A stretch of 64,000 nucleotides of DNA from Ziziphus jujuba. Taxonomy: Eukaryota; Streptophyta; Magnoliopsida; Rosales; Rhamnaceae. A program made the translations under genes and the position numbers. Positions 1-11,212 of the stretch are shown here, one piece after another (position 1 is the stretch's first letter; each line of letters opens with the position of its first letter). Below the pieces are notes generated by a model. The model saw only the letters and a list, made by a program, of their open reading frames with translations, did no database searches and had not been told where the DNA came from. The DNA is taken from positions 372,501 through 436,500 of the forward strand of contig NC_083383.1 of the NCBI RefSeq assembly GCF_031755915.1, read 5' to 3'.

Positions 1-2
1 CC

Positions 3-1103
3 GACAGTTTGCGCCAATCCAAGGGAAAAAAAGAAAAAGAAAGAAAGGAAAGGTTAAGTAGCAATTTTTATTTGATTTTAGGGGATATTAATAAGGCTAT
101 TGAGTGTAAGAAACCTTTGCTGGTCATGATTTATAAAGAAAATCATTTTAATGATCAAACTAACTTTGAAGAACTTGAATTGCCAAGTTCAATGATTTCT
201 CTTTTGAAGGAATTTGGAGATGTCTTCCAAAATGAAATTCCAAGTGGACTACCATCCAATCAAGAGGGAAAAGGTGAGCTTGCTGTCCAAGGTAAGTCTT
301 CTAATACTCAGGTTGTGTGGAAAAATTTTAATAAAACCAAGAGTGAGAAATTTGGTGTAAAAGCTGAGAGTGAGGAAGGTGAGATGGCCGTGAGTGAGAA
401 AGGAAAAGGAAGACAAGAAAGGAAAAATATAAATTTTTATCTTAGCTTTGGTGATGTTAATAAAGTAATTATGAATAAGAAATCATTGCTGACCATGAAT
501 TTTAAAGATACTTATTTAAGGATGTCTTTATTGCATAGAACTTTATCTGCATTGTTGAGAGCTTTACTTAGTGGTAATTTGAAAATTTGGGAAATATTGT
601 TTGCTAACTTTAAAAAGTGTAATTTTTACCATAACGAGCATGTATTTCTAGATTTTGTTGTAATAGTGTTTGACCCAGGAGAATTGGTTTGGTTGCACTT
701 ACAAAAGGAAAGGTTTCCTAAACAAAGAAAGTCAAAGCTCATGCCGCCTATGGATGGACTTTTTCAAGTTTTGGAGCCGAATAATAAGAATGCCTACAAG
801 CTTGATTTACCGGGTGAGTATAACATGAGTGCTGCATTTAATGTTGCTGATTTAACTCCTTTTGCTGCAGGTGATAATCTTGATTTAAGGACAAATCCTT
901 TTCAAGAAGAGGGGAATGATGTGATTCCGCCCGAGCCTGCTCAACCGATAACCCGCTGGGGTGCTGACTCGACATGGATGAAGACTAGGCCAATCACAAG
1001 AGCTCAAATTAAGAGATTTAAGGACAACCTGGAAGTATTTATACAGGGGTTAATCAATCTCAATAGAGCTTGTCCATACTTGAAGATACAAAGCCTATTC
1101 TAA
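3..1103 (+). CDS. Chimeric gypsy polyprotein remnant, RT-less, running into LTR
   Basis: This frame is open from the window edge to a TAA inside the LTR (about 366 residues visible). Going along it: the lysine/glutamate-rich linker found between protease and RT in related elements ([11 protein letters not shown] block), a second copy of the same linker type ([11 protein letters not shown]), an integrase-core fragment ([12 protein letters not shown]), a piece resembling the RT segment LFANxxKCxFxxxxxVFLxF but out of order, then the integrase C-terminal region ([19 protein letters not shown] ... AFNVADL). The last ~60 residues, with the basic motif [10 protein letters not shown], are encoded inside the LTR. 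No RT (YFDD), RNase H or complete DDE triad is present, so the product cannot replicate itself. Whether it is translated is unknown. The same ORF is seen at 42819-43745. Confidence 0.75.
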   Translation, partial: DSLRQSKGKKEKERKERLSSNFYLILGDINKAIECKKPLLVMIYKENHFNDQTNFEELELPSSMISLLKEFGDVFQNEIPSGLPSNQEGKGELAVQGKSSNTQVVWKNFNKTKSEKFGVKAESEEGEMAVSEKGKGRQERKNINFYLSFGDVNKVIMNKKSLLTMNFKDTYLRMSLLHRTLSALLRALLSGNLKIWEILFANFKKCNFYHNEHVFLDFVVIVFDPGELVWLHLQKERFPKQRKSKLMPPMDGLFQVLEPNNKNAYKLDLPGEYNMSAAFNVADLTPFAAGDNLDLRTNPFQEEGNDVIPPEPAQPITRWGADSTWMKTRPITRAQIKRFKDNLEVFIQGLINLNRACPYLKIQSLF

Positions 1104-2051
1104 GCGTCCAAGTGGTGGAAGCCGATATGGACCCGGGTGACGGTTTTGGTACATGTTTGGAGTCCGAGAAGCATGAAATGGTTCCAATGATTTATGGGTT
1201 CAATACATATGCCTAAGAGGTCATGGAATCAAGTTAAAGCAGCCTCAAATGCAATAAAAAAGGGCTTGTATGGACAGCTTCAACAATTTGGCCGAATTTG
1301 CTGTATTGCTTGCTGGCTTTACTGTATTTTACTTTATTAGCCTTTTCTTATTTTTCCAAGCATGGGCAACGTGTGGGCCTTCATATTTAGTTTATTTGGC
1401 ATCCTACAAAGCATCTAGAAGCTGATTTGGAGCTCAATTTGGTCAAAGATTGGTCAAAGTCAACTTAGTCAAAAAGCTAGTATTATAGTTTCCTAATTTG
1501 ATTCTACTTTTTGTTTTAGGAAATTACCATTACTTTTTAGTTTTTATTTATTTATTTTCTGGAAAAATAAGTTTAGGAAAGTTATTATTTTATTATTTTC
1601 ATTGTAAATTAATTAATTCCTAATTCAAAATAAAGGAATTAATTAATCCAAATTAGATTAGGAAAGGAGTGAGAATTTCGGCCACCATAGAACTCTTTAT
1701 TGTGTGGCCTGTTTTACCTAGGGTTTTTAGGGTTTACTTTGTTTCTTTCAAAGCCTATTTAAAGGCTTATTTTTCAATATGAATACAAGTTTGATTTGAT
1801 TAAAAAAATACTTGTGAGATTAATTATCTCTTTGTTCTTTGAGAACACCTAAAACACCATTAGAGAATTGGTTGTTTTAGCTTGACTTATCAATAGGTTT
1901 TCCATCCCCTATTGTGGCGTCTACATTATACCAAGGTTTCTAACCACAGGTTGGTTAGGGGTTGAGGTCCATTCCATTAGAACTTGAACTTAATTGAGAT
2001 CCGGGCTAATATAATACGGGTTTAGGAGCAGGTCGTCCTAGGTTCGTATCA
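917..2051 (+). repeat. 3' LTR of gypsy element (1135 bp)
   Basis: Starts TGATGTGATTCCG and ends GGTTCGTATCA, so the termini form a short TGAT/ATCA inverted repeat. The same boundaries are fixed independently by the solo LTR at 7706 and by the complete element at 38368-44706. The first ~190 bp are coding (end of the polyprotein). Confidence 0.9.
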
Positions 2052-2285
2052 TCCAGACTAATGCCAATCCAACCCATTTCATGCATAAAATGTGACCAAT
2101 TAATCAACCAACAAAATACTTGTTACAAATAACATTTTGTTGTTGTATCGAAACATATAAATGTTGACTAATCTGACTAACATTGACTTGGTAAAATGAA
2201 ATGGTTAAGTAATTGAAAAATGAAATTATTCAGGAATACACATTGAATGCTAAGATTACGCATTGAATTTTTTTTAGTAGATCCA
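2052..2285. other. Unassigned spacer
   Basis: AT-rich sequence between the gypsy LTR and the first plastid piece. I see no ORF or family similarity; it could be nuclear DNA or decayed plastid spacer. Confidence 0.5.
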
Positions 2286-2632
2286 TAGTCAAAAAAGTGT
2301 TTGTGCTTGTTTCATAAGAAAGAAAACAAAAGATACGGTAGAGCTAGGACAATTATTGTATGAGGTCTACCCAATGCTAGATGCAGAGGCACATAGTAGA
2401 TCAATATGAACATCATGAGCTGTCCCATAATAAAACCAGTTGTTTCTGATACTTTCTTCTCAGTTCCTTCTCCTCCTTCTTCCATAATGCGAGCTCGGGG
2501 AAGGAAGAGATAAGAGGGCCCTATGGAGAATGTGGTCAGAAATCCATAATAGAGTCTGACCACAGCGACTGAATTGATTATCTTCTTGGATAAGGATACT
2601 AGATTACCTAGTATAAAAGATTTAAAAATCAT
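2286..2632 (-). pseudogene. ycf1: Plastid ycf1 (TIC214), 5'-end fragment
   Basis: Reading the minus strand from an ATG at 2632 gives the conserved N-terminus of Ycf1, the large inner-envelope protein-import component Tic214: [14 protein letters not shown], then [17 protein letters not shown] and ALGRPHTI, which are transmembrane segments of the family. About 115 codons remain before similarity stops near 2286. The roughly 220 bp to the right (2633-2856) look like the plastid region upstream of ycf1. This piece is on the opposite strand from the larger ycf1 part at 3441-6664 and does not join it into a gene, so it is a dead plastid-to-nucleus copy. Confidence 0.9.
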
Positions 2633-2856
2633 CACAAACCTCCTTTTTTTCTTTTCTATTGCAATTTCTGGATTATTATATGATGATTTTTAAACTTTCC
2701 ATATATATATAGAAATAGAAAGAGATAGACTAGAAATGAGATCTCTTATCTCAATGTCACCAAAGGGATATTAAATGAATGGAATTGGGATATGGATGGA
2801 ATATAATGAAATAGAGCCACTTTTGGGTTCCATATGAAATGAGGCATGGAACGGAG

Positions 2857-3440
2857 TGATACGAACCTAGGATGACCTACGCCTAAACCCGTATTATATT
2901 AGTCCGGATCTAATTATGTTCAAGTTCTAATGGTCAGCTTGACCCCTAACCAACCTTTGATTAGAAACCTTGGTATATAATGAAGATGCCACAATAAGTG
3001 ATGGAAGGCCTATTGATAAGTCAAACTAAAACACTCATTCACTAATGGTATTTTAGGTGTTCAAAAGAACAAAAAGAATTCAATCTCACAAATAATTTTC
3101 TGTATGAATAAAGTATTGAATGTTATTGATAAAAAGAGCCCTTAAATAGGCTAAAAAGTTACAAAATAAAATCCTAGTTAACTAGGTAAAACCGGCCACC
3201 AAAAGAAAAGGAAACAAGTTGGCCTACTTTTACACTAATTTCCTAAACTAATTTGTATTAATTAATTCTTTTATGTTGAATAAGGAATTAATTAATTTAC
3301 AGTGAAAAAATAAATAAATAATAACTTTCCTAAGTTGATTTGTTCAGCCAATAAATAAATAAAAACAAAACAAAAAGTCAAACGTAAATTAGGTAACGAG
3401 TTGACTAGTTTGACAACTAAGTTGACTTGGATAGGATATT
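2857..3440 (-). repeat. Truncated gypsy LTR fragment
   Basis: Begins at TGATACGAACCTAGGATGACC, the reverse complement of a gypsy LTR 3' end, and follows the LTR at 20524 closely, then that at 58856. It stops after about 580 bp at plastid ycf1 sequence, without a TG..CA terminus or a target duplication (5 bp before it: CGGAG). Its subfamily differs from the LTR at 917. Confidence 0.8.
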
Positions 3441-6400
3441 TTTTGTTTGGGATATATCGAACAAGAGACTAGATTTTGTAATGATAATCCTCAAAACCAA
3501 TACTTACCTATAATATATGATCCTTTCTTGAATGGCCCTTATTGGGGACGAATCACAAATTTTTTTTTCAACTTCAATCCTAAATCAAACTTCCAGAAAA
3601 AATAACATTAACATAGAGGGTTTTTGGATAAATAAGATTCATAGTATCCTTCTTATTTTTAATTACCCAAAATTCGAACAAATAAAAAAATCCATTTGAT
3701 AAGAAACCGTTAACAACAAAAATTTTATATTTCTTGAACTTAATCAATGAACTTACTGAAAAACCACCATCAAGTTTAAATTTTAAAGAGCTTTCTTCAC
3801 TTCTCGAAGAAGAACAAATAAAAATTGATTTAAAAGATAGCAAAAAAATTTATAAATTTCTAATTGATGCAATTATAAGAGACCCTAACAATAAAAAATT
3901 AAAAAAAAATCTATCGGACTAAAAGAAATTAGTAAAAAAGTTCCTCGATGGTCGTACAAATTAATTAATGATTTGGAGCAACAGGAGGGAGAAAGCGCAG
4001 ACGGGGTGGCGACGGAGTATGAGATTTGTTCATGAAAATCCAAACGTGTAGTGATTTTTACTAATAACCTACAAACTACTGATACTAATACCAAAGATAC
4101 TAATAATCCTAATGAAATAGTGGAAGTGGCTTTGATATGTTATTCACAACAATCGAATTTTCGTTGAGACATAATAAAAGATTCTATGCGCGCTCAAAAA
4201 CGTAAAACAGTTATTTGGAAACTCTTTCAAGCAAATGTACATTCACCCCTTTTTTTTGGATAGAATCGAAAAAGGCATTTTTTTTTTCTTTTGATATCTC
4301 TGAGCTGATGAAAATATTTTTTAAAAATTGGATGTGGAAAAACATAGAATTAACAACTTCTGATTATATAGAAAAAAGGCCAAAAGGCACTGAGAAAAAT
4401 AAAGAAAAAGACAAAATAGAAGAAGACAAAAGACGAGAAAAAGCATGTATAGAAATAGCAGAAGCATGGGATAATATTATATTTGCTCAAATACTAAGAG
4501 GTCTTGTGTTAGTAACCTACTCTATTTTTAGAAAAAATATTCTATTACCCTTCTTGATAATAGTTAAAAATATTATATGTATACTACTGTTTCAATTTCT
4601 CGAATGGTTTGAGGATTTAAAGGATTGGAATAGAGAAATGCATATTAAATGTATTTATAATGGCGTCCAATTATGAGAAATAGAATTTTCAAAAAACTGG
4701 CTAACAGATGGTATTCAGATAAAGATCCTATTTCCTTTTCGTCTGACACCTTGGTGCAAGTCTAAGCTACAAAAAACTTATAACGATCCAATGAAAAACA
4801 AAGGACAAAAAAATGATTTCTAATTTTTAATAGTTTGGGAATTGAAACTGAGCTGCCTTTTGGCTCTCCCTAAAACCACCTTTCAGTTTTTGAACCTACT
4901 TTTAAAGAACTCAACAAAAAAAATTAGAAAATGGAAGAAGCAGCATTTTTTAGTTCTAAGAATTTTACAATAAAAAAGAAATTTTTTTCTAAATGTTTCA
5001 AAAGATATAAAAAACCAGTTTAGTAAAACCATTATATTTCTAAAAGAAATAGTAAAAGAATTCGAAAAAATAAACCCAACTCTATTATTTGGCTTTAGAG
5101 AAATAAAAATATATCAATTAAGTGAAACTAAAGAAGAAAAAAATTCAATAAGAAATAATCAACTAATTCATGAATCATCCAGTAAAATTCGACCTCCAGA
5201 TTGCATAAATTATTCATTAACAAAAAGAAAAAATACAAAATTTGACTGATAGAACAAATACACTCATAAATCAAATAGAAAAAATAAAAAAAGAGAACAA
5301 AAAAGAATTTATAATACAAAATATAAGTTCTAACAAAAACAAAATGAGTTATGATGATAAAAGATTAGAATCGCCAAAAAATATTGGGCACGTATTAAAA
5401 AGAAGAAATGCTCTACTAATCCGTAAATCACATTATTTTATAAAATTTTTTTTTCATCGAAAAGATATACATAGATATCTTTTTAGGTATCAGTGATATT
5501 CGGAACATTAATGCACAATTTTTTCAGGAATCAACACAAAAAATTCTTAATAAATATATTTACAATGATAGAAATATTTCTAATTCTAATAATGAAACAA
5601 ATCAAAAAATAATTTATAGAAATAATAAAAGTCTAATTCACTTTATTTCAACTATACAAAAGTCTCTTTCTACTATTAGTAATAAAAGTTCCCTTTCTAC
5701 TATTAGTAATAAAAGCGCACAGACTTTTTTTGCTTATCTTACACTTCACAAGCATATGTATTTTACAAATTATCACAACCCTCAGCCCTTAACTTATACT
5801 TATATAAGTTAAGATCCGTTTTTCAATATAATAGAATAGCTTTTTTTCTGAAGAATGAAATAAAGAATTATTTTGGTGGAACATAGAAACTATTTCATTC
5901 CAAATTAAGACATAATTCTCCTTGAAATTCGGGAATGAATAAAAGGAAAAATTGGTTAAAAGGTCATGATCAATATGATTTATCTCCGATTTAATGGTCT
6001 AGCTTAGTACCACAAAAGTGGCAAAATAGAGTCAATCAACACTTTATAGCTCAAACTAACCGTTTAAAGAAATGCAATTCATATGAAAATGAAAAAAGCC
6101 GATAAATTCTGTATGAAAAATAAAAGACTTTTGAAGCCGCCTCATTACAAAAGGAAACAGAGAATTTTAAAAAAACACTATAGATATGATCTTTTAGCAT
6201 ATAATTTATATTATCTAAATCTATTAATTATGAAGATCAAAACAACTCATCTATTTGTGGATTACCATCACAAGTAAATAATAACCAAGAAATTTTTTAT
6301 AATTACAGTACACATAAACGGAAATATTTTAATGTGCTAGGAGATATCCCTATCAATAATTATCTAGTCGAAGATGAATATTATATATATGGTGAAAAAT

Positions 6401-6664
6401 CCAGATAGAAAATATTTTGATTGGATAATTCTCAATTTTTTTCTGAGAAAGAAAGTCGATATTGAGGCCTGGATCAATATTGATATTGACACCACTAGTA
6501 ATAAATGTAGTAAGACTTGGGGGAATAATTATCAATTACTTGATAAAATGGATATGCAAGGTCTTTTTTATCTCACGATTCCTCAAAATCAAGAAATCAA
6601 CCTATCCATATCAAATCTGGATCGTTTCTATACTTTCACAAATATGAATAGAGAAAAGTGACTA
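3441..6664 (+). pseudogene. ycf1: Plastid ycf1 (TIC214), middle and 3' portion
   Basis: Over 3 kb in the plus direction, short frames shifting among the three phases match Ycf1 in collinear order: NQYLPIIYDPFLNGPYWGR near 3500, LINELTEKPPSSLNFKEL near 3735, [10 protein letters not shown] near 3945, LFQANVHSP and [10 protein letters not shown] near 4215-4320, [13 protein letters not shown] near 4450, [15 protein letters not shown] near 4630, then DRKYFDW and DIEAWINIDI near 6400-6490. Many frameshifts and stops interrupt it, so it is a pseudogene. The 5' part of the gene is missing and similarity ends near 6664, where plastid atpF intron sequence begins, although ycf1 and atpF are far apart in plastid genomes. 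This marks a fused plastid fragment or a rearrangement after transfer. Confidence 0.92.
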
Positions 6665-7219
6665 GGCTCATTACATTAAAAAAAGCTAAGGAGCTTCCCT
6701 CATACATAAGTAATTGGGCGTGAGAGCCAAATGAATCGAAAGATTCATGTTTGGTTCAGGAATGGATCTGGAAGTTTTGAAATGAGTGGAAAGAAAATCT
6801 ACTTTCATTAAGTGATTTATTAGATAATTGAAAACAAAGGATCTTGAAGACTATTCAAAATTCAGAAGAACTATAGGGGGGGGGTCGTGGAATGGCTGGA
6901 AAAAACCCAGTCCCGCTTGTGGAAAGTAGAAACAGAAGCGGATCAATTTTGAGCAAATGGATGCTCTCAAATAGAACGAGAAGAGTTGAATTTGATTAAT
7001 TCAAGTTATAAAACCTTGGAACCATTAGAAAATTACAAAAATGAAACCATTCATTTTGAACAACAAAAAGCTTTTAATCAAGTTCGACAACTGCTTTTCC
7101 AACAAGCCTTACACAGAGCTCTAGGAACTCTAAATAGTTGTTTAAACACCGAGTTACATTTACGTACCATCAATACTAATATTGGTATGTTTGGAATGAT
7201 GAAAGAAATAAAGGGTTAG
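6665..7219 (+). pseudogene. atpF: Plastid atpF, 3' intron and exon 2
   Basis: Encodes what was subunit b of the chloroplast ATP synthase, the stator stalk that holds F1. The first ~145 bp are the 3' end of the group II intron; exon 2 begins near 6809 (SDLLDN) and reaches the TAG at 7217-7219, about the normal exon length. The second half stays open from 6986: [18 protein letters not shown], then [14 protein letters not shown] run of G residues near 6874 breaks the frame of SEELREGAIEQL, and exon 1 is absent. The 59-bp gap to atpA is as in plastid genomes, so atpF and atpA moved together. Confidence 0.93.
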
Positions 7220-7278
7220 TCTTTCTACTGCAGGCATTATTTTTCTTTCAAACAAAAATAAAGAATTAAGAAATACTC

Positions 7279-9661
7279 ATGGTAACTATTCGAGCAGATG
7301 AAATTAGTAAACATTATTCATGAACGTATTGAGCAATATAATAGAGAAGTAAAGATTTTAAATTTCAGTACTGTACTCCAAGTAGGTGATAGCATTGCTC
7401 GTATTTGTGGTCTTGATGAAGTAATGACGGGGGAATTATTAGAATTTGAAGAAGGTATGATAGGCATTGCTCCGAATTTGGAATCAAATAATGTCCATGT
7501 TGTATTAATGGGTGACGGTTTGATGATACAAGAGGGTTGTTCTGTAAAAGCAACAGGAAGAATTGCTCAGATCCCGGTAAGTGAGGCTTCTTTGGGCCGT
7601 GTTATAAATGCTCTGGCTAAACCTATTGATGGTCGAGGTGAAATTTCAGCTTATGAATCCTGGTTAACTGAATCTCCCACCTCGGGTATTATTTAAAGAT
7701 GTTTGTGATGTGATTCCGCCCGAGCCCTCTCTACCGATAACCCGCTATGGTGCTGACTCGACACGGATGAAGACTAGACCAATCACAAGAGCTCAAATTA
7801 AGAGATTTAAGGACAACGTGGGAGTATTTATACAGGGGGTAATCAATCTCAACAGAGCTTGTCCATACTTGAAGATACAAAGTCTATTCTAAGCATCCAA
7901 GTGGTGGAAGCCGATACGGACCCGGGTGACGGTTTTGGTACATTTTTGGAGTCCGGGAAGCATGAAATGGTTCCAATGCTTTATGGGTTCAATACATATG
8001 CCTAAGAGGTCATGGAATCAAGTTAAATCAGCCTCAAATGCAATGAAAAAGGGCTTGTACGGACAGCATCAACAATTTGGCCGAATTTGCTGTATTGCTT
8101 GCTGGCTTTACTGTATTTTACTGTATTAGCCTTTTCTTATTTTTCCAAGCATGGGCAACGTGTGGGACTTCATATTCAGCTTATTTGGCATCCTAAAAAG
8201 AATCTAGAAGCTGATTTGAAGCTCAAAGAGGTCAAAGATTGATCAAAGTCAACTTGATCAAAAAGGCTAGCATTTTTAGTTTCCTAATTTGCTGTTACTT
8301 TTTGTTTTAGGAAACTACCATTACTTTTTAGCTTTTATTTATTTATTTTCTGGAAAAATAACTTTAGGAAGGTTTTTATTTTATTCTTTCCATTGTAAAT
8401 TAATTAATTCCTAATTTAATATAAAGGAATTAATTAATCAAACTTAGATTAGGAAAGGAAGTGTAGTTTCAACGAACTAGGTTTCTTTATGTGTGGTGGC
8501 TGGTTTTCTTTATGTTTTAGGGTTTTATTTCATGGCTTTATAGCCTATTTAAAGGCTTAGTTATCAATAAGAAAAAAACTTTGATTTGATTAAGAAAATA
8601 CTTGTGAGATTAATTATCTCTTTGTTCTTTGAGAACACCTAAAACACCATTAGAGAATTGGTTGTTTTAGCTTGACTTATCAATAGGTTTTCCATCCCTT
8701 ATTGTGGCGTCTACATTATACCAAGGTTTCTAACCACAGGTTGGTTAGGGGTTGAGGTCCATTCCATTAGAACTTGAACTTAATTAAGATCCGGGCTAAT
8801 ATAATACAGGTTTAGGAGCAGGTCGTCCTAGGTTCGTATCAGTTTGGTATATAAGCCTCTTCAAACAGGACTTATTGCTATTGATTCGATGATTCCTATA
8901 GGACATGGTCAGTAAGAATTAATTATTGGGGACAGACAAACCGGTAAAATAGCAGTACCCACAGATACAATTCTTAATCAACAAGGGCAAAATGTAATAT
9001 GCGTTTATGTAGCTATTGGTCAAAAAGCATCTTTTATGGCTCAGGTGGTGACTGCTTTACAGGAAAGGGGAGCAATGAATTACACTATTATGGTAGCTGA
9101 AATGGCCGAATCTCCGGCTACATTACAATACCTCGCTCCTTATACAGGAGCTGCTTTAGCTGAATATTTTATGTATCGCGAACAATACACTTCAATTATT
9201 TATGATGATCTCTTCAAACAAGCACAGGCTTATCGCCAAATGTCTCTTTTATTACGCAAAATGCCGGGCCGAGAAGCTTATTCAGGAGATGTTTTTTATT
9301 TGCATTCACGCCTTTTGGAAAGAGCTACTAAATCAAGTTCTCATTTAGATGAAGGAAGTATGACTGCTTTAACAATAGTTGAGACTCAATTGGGAGATGT
9401 TTCGGCTTATATTCCTATTAATGTAATTTCCATTGCAGATGGACAAATATTCTTATCATTGATCTATTCAATGCCGGAATCAGACCTGCTATTAATGTGG
9501 GTATTTCTATATCCAGAGTACGGTCTGCAGCTCAAATTAAAGCCATGAAACAAGTAGCTGGAAAATCAAAATTGGAATTGGTGCAATTCACAGAATTAAA
9601 AGCCTTTGTACAATTTGCTTCTGATCTCGATAAAGCTACTCAGAATCAATTGGCAAGGGCC
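7279..9661 (+). pseudogene. atpA: Plastid atpA, split by a solo LTR and 3'-truncated
   Basis: ATP synthase CF1 alpha subunit. The start ATG at 7279 gives MVTIRADEI, followed by a 1-bp insertion within the first 15 codons. The part to 7705 holds the N-terminal beta barrel ([27 protein letters not shown] type segments). After the LTR insertion the gene resumes at 8847 with the nucleotide-binding region (GLIAIDSMIPIG near 8865; Walker A GDRQTGKTA is seen as GDRQTGKIA, its last T changed to I) and runs to AQLARA near 9661, where the C-terminal third is lost. With the insert removed about 1240 of about 1520 bp remain. Frameshifts are present in both parts. Confidence 0.95.
7706..8841 (+). repeat. 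Solo gypsy LTR with perfect target duplication GTTTG
   Basis: TGATGTGATTCCG...GGTTCGTATCA, 1136 bp, inserted into the atpA pseudogene. GTTTG occurs at 7701-7705 and again at 8842-8846, and removing one copy plus the LTR restores the atpA reading line. Solo LTRs arise by recombination between the two LTRs of a complete element. Same subfamily as 917-2051 and 38368-39515. Confidence 0.95.
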
Positions 9662-9728
9662 AATTTTTTTTTATATTTATTTTCCTTTCACTTTTATTAT
9701 TCGGACGAAACAAATATGTGAAAGAATT
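9662..9728. other. Junction DNA between atpA pseudogene and gypsy remnant
   Basis: About 67 bp, T-rich, not recognised. A short perfect hairpin (TATGTGAAA / TTTCACATA, arms 9715-9723 and 9728-9736) sits across the junction. Confidence 0.5.
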
Positions 9729-9734
9729 TTCACA

Positions 9735-11210
9735 TATTTTCTCAACATCTCTCTTCATTTTAGGCTAATAAAAATGTTCTTGCAGTAAGGATAAAGTTTT
9801 AAAAACACCAAAATGTCCCATTAAACCACCCCCATGACCTTCCCGAACCAACAATTCCCTAATGCTACAATTAGGCACACAAAGTTTGTTTTCCTTAAAC
9901 AAATACCCCCAAAATATGTAAAATTTATTAAATCCATGTTTCAAACAGGTTCTAAATATTTCTCCAATGTCACTATCATGCTCGTAAAGTTCATTTAATT
10001 GTTCAAAACCAAGCAATCTAACATCTAAGGTAGAAAAGAGAACATACCTTCAGGATAATGCATCGGCAATCACATTTTCCTTACCTTTTTTTGTAGCGGA
10101 TCACATATGGAAAGATCTCAATAAATTCAATCCACTTGGAATGCCTTCGTTTGAGCTTTCTTGGCCTTTAAAGTGCTTCAAAGATTCATGATCCGTATGA
10201 ATCACAAATTCTTTTGGCATGAGATAATGCTGCCATGTTTCCAAAGCCCTAACCAAAGCATACATCTCCTTGTCATATGTCGGGTAGTTTAGTGCAGCTT
10301 CATTTAATTTCTCACTAAAGTAGGCTATAGGCCTTCCTTCTTGCATTAATACAGCTCCAACACCTACACCCAAAGCATCACGTTCAATTTTAAAAGTCTT
10401 AGAAAATTTTGGTAAAACAAATAAAGGTGCATTACATAATTTTTCTTTCAACAAATTAAAAGATTTCTCTTGTACTTCCCCCCATTTAAAGCCAACATTC
10501 TTCTTTACAACTTCATTCAAAGGTGCTGCGATGGTGTTAAAGTCCTTGACAAATCTTCGATAAAAACTTGCCAAACCATGAAAGCTCCTCACTTGAGTGA
10601 TAGAGGTTGGTGTCGACCACTCCTTGATTGCTTTAACTTTAGATTGATCAACTTTGATTCCTGCAGTACTTACAACAAATCCTAGGAAAAAAACCTCATC
10701 TTTGCAAAAATCACACATGTTAGCAAACAACCTTTCCTTCCTAAGGATATTTAAAACTTGCCTATGATGGTCTACATGTTCATCTAAGTTTCGGCTATAC
10801 ACTAAAATGTCATCAAAGTACACAACCACAAATTTACCAATAAATGGACGCATAACATGATTCATAAGCCTCATAAAAGTACTAGGTGTATTAGTTAAAC
10901 CAAAAGGCATGACTAGCCATTCATACAGCCCATATTTAGTCTTAAATGCAGTCTTCCATTCATCACCTTCTTTCATCCTAATCTGATGGTATCCACTCCT
11001 AAGATCAATTTTAGTAAACATGCAAGCACCATGCAATTCATCAAGCATATCATCTAATCTAGGAATTGGATGCCTATATTTAATGGTGATATTATTTATA
11101 GCCCTACAATCAACACACATTCTCCAAGAACCATCTTTTTTAGGAACTAATAAAACAGGAACAACACATGGACTCATACTCTCACGAATATAACCTTTAT
11201 CAAGTAACTC
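9735..11210 (-). pseudogene. Gypsy pol: RT, RNase H and start of integrase
   Basis: The frame 10101-11177 encodes reverse transcriptase and RNase H of a Ty3/gypsy polyprotein. Visible are [20 protein letters not shown], the first catalytic Asp in [14 protein letters not shown], the catalytic box [11 protein letters not shown], the [13 protein letters not shown] region and the RNase H segment [18 protein letters not shown] (usual [13 protein letters not shown], so the first RNase H Asp and its Ser neighbour are altered). Downstream, 9765-10016 reads through the end of RNase H into the zinc-binding N-terminus of integrase ([16 protein letters not shown]). There is a frame break near 10020-10100, and the integrase core is absent, so it is defective. 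Confidence 0.9.
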
Positions 11211-11212
11211 AC

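Larger units (their letters stand above)
1..2051 (+). mobile_element. Ty3/gypsy LTR element, 3' part, non-autonomous type
   Basis: The left end lies outside the window. The visible part is the end of the internal region, a purine-rich tract (about 904-916) and a full 3' LTR (917-2051) ending in CA. It matches the complete element at 38368-44706 almost base for base, including the same scrambled internal ORF that lacks reverse transcriptase and RNase H, so both belong to one non-autonomous family. The 5 bp after the LTR are TCCAG; the matching duplication would be outside the window. Confidence 0.9.

Noticed and set aside
9..1103. Envelope-like third ORF in the gypsy elements
   Set aside because: The downstream frame has integrase C-terminal and linker sequence, with no signal peptide or transmembrane pattern of an envelope protein.
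2857..3440. Solo LTR
   Set aside because: One end is a proper LTR terminus; the other has no TG/CA end and no copy of CGGAG, so it is a fragment.
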